From: Saprospiraceae bacterium
GTDB lineage: Bacteria > Bacteroidota > Bacteroidia > Chitinophagales > Saprospiraceae
Length of the DNA: 13,336 nucleotides
Reading direction: 5' to 3'
Assembly: GCA_013002475.1 (NCBI GenBank)
Contig: JABDJM010000280.1
Coordinates: 1 to 13,336 of the forward strand
How positions within the stretch are numbered: the first letter of the stretch is position 1; each line of letters opens with the position of its first letter. The position numbers and the translations under genes are program-made. Positions 1-7,709 of the stretch are shown here, one piece after another. The notes under the pieces are model-generated. The model was not told the origin of the DNA and ran no database searches. It saw only the letters and a list, made by a program, of their open reading frames with translations.

Positions 1-908
1 CCTTAAGGACGCCCTCAGCAATGAACGGAGCCTTTCAAAAAAACATGTTGTGGAATGGACAATTTGGAGCCACAGGAGAAAATATCGGCACCGAAGGCAG
101 CTGGACCGCAGGGACACCAAAGGAAAAGAATCACCTTGGATTTGAAGGCCTCGAAACACAGGCCATTGCCGGCTTAGTAGTTCACCGGCTGAATATCAAT
201 GAGGACATTCTGAACATCCACCCCTATAAGATCTTGTTTGATGCTGCCTTTGCAGACATTCCTGAAGCAGATCGATATACTCGAACCACTGCAGGATTAG
301 CTATTGCTGCTTTTGAAAGGACGGTCATGGCCGATCGGGCTCCATTTCAGAAATGGTTACAAGGGGATCATTCCGCAATGACCGAATCACAAAAGGCTGG
401 TGCTTTGCTTTTCTTCGATAAGGCTGAGTGCTTTACTTGCCACACCGGGCCGGCCCTTAACAAAATGGACTTCATGGCCATTGGTATGGGCGACCTTTTT
501 GAATGCGGAGAACAAACTTTCCGGGCACCAGAAAATGACCCGGCCTATTTGGGCCGTGGAGGATTTACCGGAGATGCATCTGAGAATTATCGGTTCAAAG
601 TTCCTCAGCTTTATAATCTTAAAGACTCTCCATTTTTTGGTCATGGGGCAACCTTCAAAACTGTGGAAGCTGTAGTCGATTATAAGAATCAGGCAGTGTC
701 ACAGAACCCAAATGTCCCGGCTTCTCAATTGGATCCATTATTCGTTCCGCTGGGATTGAACCAGCATGAAATAGATCAGATCACAGATTTTGTTGAAAAT
801 GGATTGTATGACCCCGAGCTTCTCAGGTATGCTCCAGTTACTTTGCCAAGTGGGAATTGTTTTCCGGTGAATGACTTGCTGGGAAGACTGGATCTCAGTT
901 GCGATTGA
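1..908 (+). CDS. Di-heme cytochrome c peroxidase / MauG-like protein, 5'-truncated
   Basis: This is the C-terminal part of a periplasmic di-heme protein of the bacterial cytochrome c peroxidase/MauG superfamily. The reading frame is open from base 3, and the residues LRTPSA precede the first ATG at 21, continuing the family motif around RTPS..N.AF...LWNGQFG. The gene therefore starts outside the window and the ATG at 21 is internal. Counting from that Met, a c-type heme site CFTCH lies at 137-141, and the family block GRGGFTGD...FKVPQLYN...PFFGHGATFKT spans about 178-213. The first heme site should lie upstream of the window. No Met occurs after residue 156, so the Met ligand expected in classical peroxidases beyond the PFFGHG block is absent. 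The C-terminus carries two Cys (280 and 294), a style I recall from Bacteroidota members. It lies 58 bases before a TonB receptor, probably co-transcribed. The substrate is unknown: H2O2 reduction or MauG/MbnH-like protein oxidation are both possible. Confidence 0.88.
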   Translation, partial: LRTPSAMNGAFQKNMLWNGQFGATGENIGTEGSWTAGTPKEKNHLGFEGLETQAIAGLVVHRLNINEDILNIHPYKILFDAAFADIPEADRYTRTTAGLAIAAFERTVMADRAPFQKWLQGDHSAMTESQKAGALLFFDKAECFTCHTGPALNKMDFMAIGMGDLFECGEQTFRAPENDPAYLGRGGFTGDASENYRFKVPQLYNLKDSPFFGHGATFKTVEAVVDYKNQAVSQNPNVPASQLDPLFVPLGLNQHEIDQITDFVENGLYDPELLRYAPVTLPSGNCFPVNDLLGRLDLSCD

Positions 909-966
909 TAGGTCTGAGAGCAGGCTCTATTCGCATTTTTGCTATTTTTCCAGATAAACAGCGAAG

Positions 967-3306
967 ATGCGGCTTCTAAGGTTCATTTCATTGATGATAT
1001 TTCTTGCCTGCTTTTCAAGCACGCACGCCCAATCCATTTTTCGTGGAAAAGTTTTCGATGCCGAAACTGGAGAGCCGCTGATCGGTGCCACCATCCTTTT
1101 TGAAAATGGTGGGACAACCTCCAATCCTGAGGGCTCCTTCGAATTATCATTACCCGCCGGGGCCTATTCCATACAGATCGGATATGTTGGATATCAGGAA
1201 GCCTTTTATGATTTCCTGTTAAAAGAGGGCCAGGTGGTTGAGGAGAATTTTAGTCTGCAAAGAAGCACCTCATTGTTAGAGGCTGTGACCGTTTCCTCAG
1301 GAAAATATGAAAGGGAATTAAAAGAAGTGACTGTATCTATGGAAGTTCTTCCACAGAAATTCCTTGAGCAGTTGAATGCCACGAGTGCCGATGATGCTTT
1401 GTCTAATATTTCCGGAGTTACGGTTGCTGATGGTCAGGCCAATGTACGGGGCGGCTCTGGATGGTCCTACGGTGCAGGATCCAGGGTTCTTTTATTGATT
1501 GACGACATTCCTGCCTTGCAACAGGATGCTGCATTTCCAAATTGGGATGACATTCCTATGGAAAACATTGGCCAGATCGAGAACCTGAAAGGGGCAGGTT
1601 CTGCCCTGTACGGATCAGCAGCGATGAACGGTGTTATTAATATCCGTTCGGCATACGCAAAGTCAGATCCTTATACTCAGCTTTCTACTCATTATAGAGT
1701 GTATGACACCCCGCAGGATACTTCTAAAAAATGGTGGGATGAATTTCCTTTCGAGACTTCGGTCCGCTTAGCACACCGCCAGAAATTAAATGACTGGGAT
1801 TTAACCGCAGGTGCATTCTATCTCAGCAGGAATTCTTTTAGACAAAACACAGGAACTGACTACGGAAGGATTAACCTAAATGGCCGATATCATTTTTCAG
1901 ATAAAAACCAGGCAGGGGTTAATGTGAATTTCAATGCCGGAAAGAGCCGCAGCGCTTTCTATTGGAAATTAGATGATTGTAAATGTGGAAGCTATGAATC
2001 TGATTCAACCACTCTTTCAGTAACTGAAAGAGTTCGCTATACCATTGACCCATTTTTTCAAACCTATGACAAGGATCAAAACCGGCACAGGTTTACAGGT
2101 CGGTTTTATGGGATAAATAATGAATCTGGTAATGACCAATCCAATTCCTCCAGTATGCTATATGGAGAATATCAATTCCAAAAAAGATGGGAGCCAAAAG
2201 GAATAGTCCTTTCTGCTGGACTAGTTCAGCAGGCAACTTTTAGTAAAAGTGAATTGTATTCTGATACAACTTTTACCTTGTTAAACACAGGCATTTATGC
2301 TCAGCTAGAAGCTGAAGTCTTTGATCGCCTGAATCTTAGTGCCGGGGGTCGGTTTGAAAGGAATTCGATCAAAGCTCCGAATGAGATTCTGGTAGAAGAT
2401 GTGTTGACAATGGCTGGAACCCGTCGGGAATCAAAACCAGTTTTTCGGACAGGGATAAACTATTCAATAGCTTCCGCCACCTTCATTCGCGCCAGCATTG
2501 GCCAGGGTTATCGTTACCCGACTCTCGCAGAAGGATACATTTCAACCTCCGCAGGAGGTTTAAACATTATCCCGAATCCTGCACTCGAATCTGAAACAGG
2601 GGTAACCCTAGAACTTGGCATTAAACAAGGTTTTAAGATCAAATCATGGGATGGGTATTTGGACGCGGCCCTCTTTGATTCGAAATACCAAAACATGATG
2701 GAGTTCACACTCATCAAGATCACTGGAAGCCTGCTGTCACCGACTCCTGTATTTCAGGCCCGAAACGTGGGAGATACCCAGATCAGAGGTATGGAATTCT
2801 CGCTCGGGTCCCAGGGCTCAGTTGGCCCCATCGACCTCACGCTTAGCGGTGGGATCACTTTAATCGATCCGGTATTCAAGGAGTTTGATCTGACTGGAAA
2901 AGAATTTGGAATTAGTCTGCCGGAAGATCCGACTGATGCTCAAGTAAATGCATATAGTTCCTCCTCCTCCAAAAATGTTTTAAAGTATAGACATAAAACA
3001 ACCACAACTGCCAACCTCTTGGCTAGTTGGAAATGGATAACTCTTGGGATCAACCATCGATACGGCTCCAGGATGGATGCTATTGATACGGGCTTCCTTT
3101 TATTGCCGGTTGGCATATTTGACTATCGAGAAAATCATGATGATGGCTACCAGGTTTTAGATCTAAGGACAGATTTCAAATTGAAGAAAGGAATCAGCCT
3201 GGGATTACATGTTGAAAATCTTTTCAATTACGAATATTCTCTTCGTCCGGGCTTGCTTGAGGCGCCAAGAAGTTTTCTTTTCAGGCTTACCTGGCAAAAA
3301 GGGTAG
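967..3306 (+). CDS. TonB-dependent outer-membrane receptor with carboxypeptidase-regulatory-like domain
   Basis: This is an outer-membrane active-transport channel, energised by TonB/ExbBD, for an unidentified ligand (siderophore, metal complex or similar). Of 779 residues, 1-22 form a Sec signal peptide ending THAQ. Residues 24-98 form a carboxypeptidase D regulatory-like beta domain (GKVFDAETGEPLIGATI, then GSFELSLPAGAYSI). A possible TonB-box-like stretch is EAVTVSS at 105-111. The plug is about 115-228 (VRGGSGW at 160-166; GSALYGSAAMNGVINI at 211-226). The rest is a 22-strand-type barrel ending in aromatic FLFRLTW, as expected for BAM-dependent assembly. It lacks the long SusC-type architecture and has no SusD partner here, so polysaccharide uptake is less likely. 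The only Cys of the mature protein form a CKC motif at 338-340, in a predicted loop. ATG 967 is chosen because it gives a complete signal peptide. No Shine-Dalgarno is visible. The peroxidase-like gene upstream favours a metal-related substrate. Confidence 0.92.
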   Translation: MRLLRFISLMIFLACFSSTHAQSIFRGKVFDAETGEPLIGATILFENGGTTSNPEGSFELSLPAGAYSIQIGYVGYQEAFYDFLLKEGQVVEENFSLQRSTSLLEAVTVSSGKYERELKEVTVSMEVLPQKFLEQLNATSADDALSNISGVTVADGQANVRGGSGWSYGAGSRVLLLIDDIPALQQDAAFPNWDDIPMENIGQIENLKGAGSALYGSAAMNGVINIRSAYAKSDPYTQLSTHYRVYDTPQDTSKKWWDEFPFETSVRLAHRQKLNDWDLTAGAFYLSRNSFRQNTGTDYGRINLNGRYHFSDKNQAGVNVNFNAGKSRSAFYWKLDDCKCGSYESDSTTLSVTERVRYTIDPFFQTYDKDQNRHRFTGRFYGINNESGNDQSNSSSMLYGEYQFQKRWEPKGIVLSAGLVQQATFSKSELYSDTTFTLLNTGIYAQLEAEVFDRLNLSAGGRFERNSIKAPNEILVEDVLTMAGTRRESKPVFRTGINYSIASATFIRASIGQGYRYPTLAEGYISTSAGGLNIIPNPALESETGVTLELGIKQGFKIKSWDGYLDAALFDSKYQNMMEFTLIKITGSLLSPTPVFQARNVGDTQIRGMEFSLGSQGSVGPIDLTLSGGITLIDPVFKEFDLTGKEFGISLPEDPTDAQVNAYSSSSSKNVLKYRHKTTTTANLLASWKWITLGINHRYGSRMDAIDTGFLLLPVGIFDYRENHDDGYQVLDLRTDFKLKKGISLGLHVENLFNYEYSLRPGLLEAPRSFLFRLTWQKG

Positions 3307-3437
3307 CACAAGCCAGTTCCAATTCCCTTTGTCCATAGGATTCTGGCCAAATCACGCTTAAAGCCCAAAAACGAATAAAAAAAGGCTAATAAGTAATTTC
3401 ACAACGAACTCTTTCATGTTAGTAGAATGCCGATATA

Positions 3438-3467
3438 TGACATTTTGTCACTTTAGCCCTATCTTTG
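3438..3467 (+). promoter_or_regulatory. Putative promoter/operator of the miaB operon with 13-bp dyad
   Basis: A perfect inverted repeat, TGACATTTTGTCA (3438-3450, TTT centre), is followed by TATCTTTG at 3460-3467, which fits the Bacteroidota -7 consensus TAnnTTTG. No TTG box sits at the usual 17-23 base distance, but ATGACA at 3437-3442 is 17 bases from the -7 box. The dyad would overlap the upstream promoter element, a typical operator position. This is inferred from motif matches only. Confidence 0.4.
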
Positions 3468-3473
3468 GCGTTT

Positions 3474-3479
3474 GAAGGA
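3474..3479 (+). promoter_or_regulatory. Ribosome binding site of miaB
   Basis: GAAGGA lies 8 bases before the ATG at 3488. It is one of the few Shine-Dalgarno-like sequences in the window; most other starts here have only A-rich leaders. It supports the ATG at 3488 as the miaB start. Confidence 0.45.
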
Positions 3480-3487
3480 ATTAGAAT

Positions 3488-4927
3488 ATGTACAACAATA
3501 ATCCAACCCTCGAAGATCGGGGCAAAACCATTGACGAATCCAAGCAGGGGGCTGCGTTCTTCCCTGAGGAGTCGGCAGTTCTAGGCACCGAAGGAAGCCG
3601 CCATTTCTACATTGAAAGCTATGGCTGCCAAATGAACTTCTCGGATTCTGAGATTGTGGCAAGCATCCTTGATGGGGTTGGCTATAAGCCTACCAAAAAT
3701 ATGGAGGCAGCTGACCTGATCCTGATTAACACCTGTTCCATTCGGGAAAAGGCAGAGTATAATGTAAGACAAAGGCTCAGGGTTTATAACAAAGTCAAAG
3801 ATCAGAAGCCAGGGACCCTGATCGGAGTATTGGGCTGCATGGCTGAACGGCTAAAAGAGAAATTCCTTCAACAGGAAAAGTTGGTTGATCTAGTGGTTGG
3901 ACCGGATGCTTATCGGGACCTTCCAAAACTTGTAGCCTCCGCAGAGGAGGGAGAAAAGGGTTTGAACGTACTTCTTTCCAGAGAGGAGACCTATGCTGAC
4001 ATAAACCCACTTCGCCTAAACTCAAATGGGGTAACGGGCTTCATTTCTATCATGCGAGGTTGCGATAACATGTGTTCATTTTGTGTTGTCCCTTTTACCC
4101 GTGGCAGAGAAAGAAGTAGAAATGCATTTACCATTTTAGCCGAAGCGACAGATCTGTTTGATCGGGGATATAAAGAGGTGACTCTTCTTGGGCAAAATGT
4201 TGATTCATATCATTGGAAAAATCCTGAGAATGATGGCGAAGTAAACTTTGCACAATTGTTGGAGATGGTGGCCAAGGTTCATCCTGATCTAAGAGTTCGA
4301 TTTAGCACTTCACACCCCAAGGACATCACGGATGAGGTCATCGAAACCATAGCTTCCTTTGAAAATATCTGCAAGTACATCCACCTTCCCGTACAATCCG
4401 GCAACAGTCGTATACTAAAGTTGATGAACCGGACCTATGATCGGGAATGGTATATGGAAAGGGTAAAAAGGATCTATGAGATCATGCCCGATTGCGCTAT
4501 CAGTTCTGATATGATTTCAGGCTTTTGCACCGAAACTGAGGAGGAGCATCAGGATACGATCAGCATGATTGATTTTGCAAAGTACAGCATGTCATACATG
4601 TTCACTTATTCTGAAAGACCAGGAACACTGGCGGCAAGGAAATATGAAGATGATATTCCTAGGGAAGTTAAGAAACGAAGGTTACAAGAGATCATTGATC
4701 GGCAAGCTGAAGTTTCAATGGAACACAACAAGAAGGATATAGGAAAAACGTTTAAAGTTTTGATCGAGGGGGATAGTAAAAAATCGGATCAGGATTGGCG
4801 GGGACGTAATTCCCAGAATAAGATGATCATCTTTCCAAAATCGGAAAACCAAAAACCTGGTGATTATGTTTTTGTAAAAGTTAATAAGGCAACCTCCGCC
4901 ACTTTGATAGGTGAAATGGAAAAATAA
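3488..4927 (+). CDS. miaB: tRNA-2-methylthio-N6-dimethylallyladenosine synthase MiaB
   Basis: This radical-SAM methylthiotransferase converts i6A37 to ms2i6A37 in tRNAs that read UNN codons. The 479 residues show the full layout. The N-terminal UPF0004 domain (about 39-150) has the three auxiliary-cluster cysteines C47 (YGCQMN), C83 ([10 protein letters not shown]) and C117 (LGCMAE). The radical SAM core has C192, C196 and C199 in [10 protein letters not shown], followed by [13 protein letters not shown]-terminal TRAM domain (about 415-479) is for RNA binding. About 38 residues precede the first domain, which I recall as usual in Bacteroidota MiaB. It is the first gene of a five-gene operon, and the next gene starts one base after its stop codon. 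All cluster ligands are present, so it should be active. The paralogues RimO and MtaB are less likely because of the [10 protein letters not shown] and [13 protein letters not shown] signatures. Confidence 0.97.
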   Translation: MYNNNPTLEDRGKTIDESKQGAAFFPEESAVLGTEGSRHFYIESYGCQMNFSDSEIVASILDGVGYKPTKNMEAADLILINTCSIREKAEYNVRQRLRVYNKVKDQKPGTLIGVLGCMAERLKEKFLQQEKLVDLVVGPDAYRDLPKLVASAEEGEKGLNVLLSREETYADINPLRLNSNGVTGFISIMRGCDNMCSFCVVPFTRGRERSRNAFTILAEATDLFDRGYKEVTLLGQNVDSYHWKNPENDGEVNFAQLLEMVAKVHPDLRVRFSTSHPKDITDEVIETIASFENICKYIHLPVQSGNSRILKLMNRTYDREWYMERVKRIYEIMPDCAISSDMISGFCTETEEEHQDTISMIDFAKYSMSYMFTYSERPGTLAARKYEDDIPREVKKRRLQEIIDRQAEVSMEHNKKDIGKTFKVLIEGDSKKSDQDWRGRNSQNKMIIFPKSENQKPGDYVFVKVNKATSATLIGEMEK

Positions 4928-4928
4928 T

Positions 4929-6203
4929 ATGGCAAAACTTCAATCCATAAAGCAAAGGTTTGGGATCATTGGAAACTCTCCAGGTTTGAATAATGCCTTG
5001 GCTACGGCTGTGCGGGTTTCCAGCACGGATTTGACCGTCCTGATTAGCGGAGAAAGTGGCGTTGGAAAAGAAGTCTTTTCTAAAATCATTCATTCATTAA
5101 GTCCAAGAAAACACAACCCCTTTATCGCCATAAACTGTGGAGCCATTCCCGGCGGCACGATCAACTCGGAATTGTTCGGCCATGAAAAAGGTGCTTTCAC
5201 CGGTGCCTCCAGTGAGAGAAAAGGATATTTTGAAACCGTCAATGGAGGCACCATCTTTTTGGATGAGATCGCCGAAATGCCATTGGACACACAATCTTTT
5301 TTGCTCCGTGTCCTGGAGTCAGGAGAATTCATTCGCGTGGGATCTTCCAAGATCCAGAAAACTGATGTACGGATAGTTGCTGCAAGCAATGTGGACCTGA
5401 TGAAAAAGGTGCAAAAAGGAAAATTCCGTGAGGATCTATATTACAGGCTAAGTACTGTCCCGATAAAAGTTCCTTCGCTAAAAGAGAGGCCGGAGGACAT
5501 TCTCATGTTGTTCCGAAGGTTTGCATTGGATTTTGCAGAGAAGTACCGGACAACTTCTATTCGTCTGGATGAAAAGGCATCTCTGATCATTGAAAATTAC
5601 AGCTGGCCCGGCAATATCCGGGAACTAAAAAACGTGGTCGAGCAACTTTCCGTGTTAACTGAAGAAAAGGATATCTCAGCCGAGTTACTGGTGAAGACCC
5701 TTCCCCATTTGTTGGACCGTAATCTCCCGGCCATCCAAAGAAATGGCGCAGATAATTTTCAAGAAAGGGAGATCCTCTACAAGCTTTTATTTGATATGAA
5801 GGGGGACCTTAACGATCTAAAATCGTTGGTATTTGAAATGATCAAAGTCAACGATCTGAGGGTACCTAACACTAAGGCTTTATTACCTGCCGCTACCGGT
5901 GGTTTCGAAGGTCATCTAAGACCGGCTTCGGAACCTTCGGCGCCTGAGACCGCAGTCAACGAATATTTCCAAGGTGATACTGGCCCGGCTAACAGCCACA
6001 GTATTATTATCCGTGATGAACCCTCCGGTTTTTCCAAATCAGAAGTGGTCGAGGAAAACCTCAGCTTGCGAGATATGGAGAAGGATATGATCGAAAAAGC
6101 GCTGAAAAAACACCGAAACAGACGGAAAGACGCAGCAGCAGAATTGGGGATCTCAGAACGAACCTTGTACAGAAAAATTAAGGAATATGAGATCCAGGGA
6201 TAG
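4929..6203 (+). CDS. Sigma-54-dependent transcriptional activator (AAA+ and Fis-type HTH, no sensor domain)
   Basis: This is an enhancer-binding protein that remodels RpoN holoenzyme using ATP. Counting from ATG 4929 (424 aa): Walker A GESGVGKE at 41-48, the sigma-54 contact loop GAFTGA at 88-93, Walker B with D112/E113 (TIFLDE), REDLYYRL with candidate arginine fingers R167 and R173, sensor II WPGNIREL at 226-233, and a C-terminal Fis-type helix-turn-helix at about 379-420 (AAAELGISERTLYRKI). A linker of about 115 residues joins the AAA+ and HTH domains. There is no receiver, PAS or GAF domain, because the AAA+ domain begins by residue 11, so control must come from expression, a partner protein, or ligand binding to the core or linker. 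A GTG at 4911 could extend it by six residues into miaB, but the ATG one base after the miaB stop fits translational coupling better. Its targets are unknown. Confidence 0.93.
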   Translation: MAKLQSIKQRFGIIGNSPGLNNALATAVRVSSTDLTVLISGESGVGKEVFSKIIHSLSPRKHNPFIAINCGAIPGGTINSELFGHEKGAFTGASSERKGYFETVNGGTIFLDEIAEMPLDTQSFLLRVLESGEFIRVGSSKIQKTDVRIVAASNVDLMKKVQKGKFREDLYYRLSTVPIKVPSLKERPEDILMLFRRFALDFAEKYRTTSIRLDEKASLIIENYSWPGNIRELKNVVEQLSVLTEEKDISAELLVKTLPHLLDRNLPAIQRNGADNFQEREILYKLLFDMKGDLNDLKSLVFEMIKVNDLRVPNTKALLPAATGGFEGHLRPASEPSAPETAVNEYFQGDTGPANSHSIIIRDEPSGFSKSEVVEENLSLRDMEKDMIEKALKKHRNRRKDAAAELGISERTLYRKIKEYEIQG

Positions 6204-6234
6204 ACAAAAATCGACTATCCTTCGTTTTCTGGAT

Positions 6235-6714
6235 ATGAAATATCTCATCCTACTAATTTTCCTAAACGCCTGTAGTGTTTCTTTTCGGGGCGTAACAGTA
6301 CCTACCGGCGTCAACACCTTTTTTGTGGGCTCCTTTGTTGATAATTCAGATATTGTTTTTCCCACTCTTTCTCAAGAGACCACCGATGCTCTGATCAACA
6401 AGATCTTCAAAGAAACGAATCTGGTACAGGAGGATACTGATCCCCATATAGAATTTTCGGGTGTAGTAACTGCTAGAATATCTTCCGAGGCACCCCAGGC
6501 TGGCCAGGCAAGTTCTCTAGACAGATTGGAGATCACTCTAAGTGTGGAGTATACAAATAACCTAAACGACGAAGACAACTGGAAATCAAGTTTTTCCAAT
6601 TTTGAAAACTTTGATCCTGGCGAGAATCTGGATGCCATTCGGGATGATCTTGTGGCTTCAATCCTCGATAATGTAATGGAGGATGTATACCAGAAGGCCT
6701 TCACGAATTGGTAG
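6235..6714 (+). CDS. lptE: LPS assembly lipoprotein LptE
   Basis: This is an outer-membrane lipoprotein that plugs and helps assemble LptD, the channel delivering LPS to the cell surface. The start is ATG 6235, giving 159 aa, because it begins a lipoprotein signal (MKYLILLIFLNAC, acylated Cys at 13) and lies 31 bases after the preceding stop. An earlier in-frame ATG at 6187 lies inside the regulator gene and would put charged residues ahead of the signal. The mature part has an LptE-like course: a short beta segment (VSFRGVTVPTGVNTFFVGSF), a helix (SQETTDALINKIFKETN), strands with IEFSGVV and LEITLSVEY, and a final helix ending in KAFTNW. The name rests on this pattern and on my recollection of the conserved Bacteroidota gene order. 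Sequence identity to proteobacterial LptE is expected to be low, and no LptD gene lies in the window. Confidence 0.8.
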   Translation: MKYLILLIFLNACSVSFRGVTVPTGVNTFFVGSFVDNSDIVFPTLSQETTDALINKIFKETNLVQEDTDPHIEFSGVVTARISSEAPQAGQASSLDRLEITLSVEYTNNLNDEDNWKSSFSNFENFDPGENLDAIRDDLVASILDNVMEDVYQKAFTNW

Positions 6715-6754
6715 GCCACTCTGAATTTTGTGTATATTCGTAGTGATTACCACT

Positions 6755-7708
6755 ATGGACACAAAGCACACAATCCGGCCGATCCCTGCGGAATCCCGGT
6801 TTTCCTCCTCCATTGAAAATCACCTGGATCAGTTGATTAATAAATATCCATTCTGTCAGCAATTGCATTTAAAGAAATGGAAAGATGCTCTGTATGAAAA
6901 ACCAGAGGATGTAAACCAATTGCTAAGCAAAGCTTCCGTTTACGGCATTGACAGAGGAAATATTTTTAACCAATTTGTAAAAACCCAGTTCGAAAAACCT
7001 ACCGATAAAAGCATAAGCTCCGATGGAATTCCGACCAAGGATGAAAACCCTGATGAGGAGGTCCATTTTTTTGAGATACCTGATAGAAAAGTGGAGTCAT
7101 TGGAGTGGAAAGTAGATTTTCCGAACCCAACAAGCATGTCGAAGAAGGAAAAAGATAGTGGAAGAAAGCTCAAGGATTTCCTGGATGATGAAGGGGAACA
7201 AAAGAGCAGTGAAAGTAAGGCAACGGATAAGCTGAAGGCATTTCTACTGAAAGGTTCAGACGATAAAAACGAGCCTTCCGATCAGGTCTCTCCCCAACCT
7301 CCGGTTTCCCGGACCCGACCCCTCCCAAAGAGAAGGTTCAAGTCTTGGCGAACGCTGAAAAGGTCTCCCGAGGAGGAAGAATTGAAGGAGGCCCTTTCCC
7401 AACCTTCCGAGAATTCCCAATCAGCTTCGGAAGAAATCCTGGATTTAAAGGAAGAACCCAAAGAAACACCAAAGTCCACAAAGGCTGAACCCAAAAAGAA
7501 AAAGAAAAAAAAGGGAAAAAAGGTCAAACAGTTCGCTCAGCAGAGCGTAAAAGACCAAGGTGGCCTTATTTCTGAGACCTTAGCGGCTATACTTGTAGAT
7601 CAGGGACATTTCGATAAGGCAATCGATATGTACGAAAAACTGAGGTTGCTAAAGCCCGAAAAAAGCCGTTTCTTTGCAGACTTAATCGAAAAAATAAAGA
7701 ATCAATAG
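6755..7708 (+). CDS. Lysine-rich TPR-containing protein of unknown function, upstream of secG
   Basis: The function of this protein is not established. From ATG 6755 it has 317 aa; a TTG at 6728 would add nine hydrophobic residues with no support. There are three parts. Residues 18-80 form a predicted helical domain (IENHLDQLINKYPFCQQLHL). Residues 85-265 are a low-complexity, probably disordered linker rich in K, E, S and P with a seven-lysine run at 247-253. Residues 270-315 form a single TPR-like helical hairpin (SETLAAILVDQGHFDKAIDMYEKL, then PEKSRFF). There is no signal peptide or membrane segment, so it is probably cytoplasmic. It lies 40 bases after lptE, and its stop is one base before the secG start, so the two are likely translationally coupled. 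As I recall, a protein with this C-terminal hairpin often precedes secG in Bacteroidota. That suggests, but does not show, a link to secretion or envelope biogenesis. Confidence 0.8.
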   Translation: MDTKHTIRPIPAESRFSSSIENHLDQLINKYPFCQQLHLKKWKDALYEKPEDVNQLLSKASVYGIDRGNIFNQFVKTQFEKPTDKSISSDGIPTKDENPDEEVHFFEIPDRKVESLEWKVDFPNPTSMSKKEKDSGRKLKDFLDDEGEQKSSESKATDKLKAFLLKGSDDKNEPSDQVSPQPPVSRTRPLPKRRFKSWRTLKRSPEEEELKEALSQPSENSQSASEEILDLKEEPKETPKSTKAEPKKKKKKKGKKVKQFAQQSVKDQGGLISETLAAILVDQGHFDKAIDMYEKLRLLKPEKSRFFADLIEKIKNQ

Positions 7709-7709
7709 C

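Noticed and set aside
21..23. ATG at 21 as the true start of the peroxidase-like gene
   Set aside because: The frame is open upstream to base 3, the residues before it (LRTPSA) continue a conserved family motif, and one heme domain would be missing. The gene is cut by the window edge.
917..928. AGAGC-AG-GCTCT inverted repeat after the peroxidase gene as a terminator
   Set aside because: The two-base loop is too short, leaving a four-base stem at best, and no clean T run follows directly. The receptor gene begins 39 bases later and is probably read through.
3357..3392. Possible terminator after the TonB receptor (CTTAAAGCC ... GGCTAATAAG)
   Set aside because: The pairing is short, the loop is long and A-rich, and there is no T tract. 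The rest of the 181-base gap shows nothing beyond the miaB promoter region.
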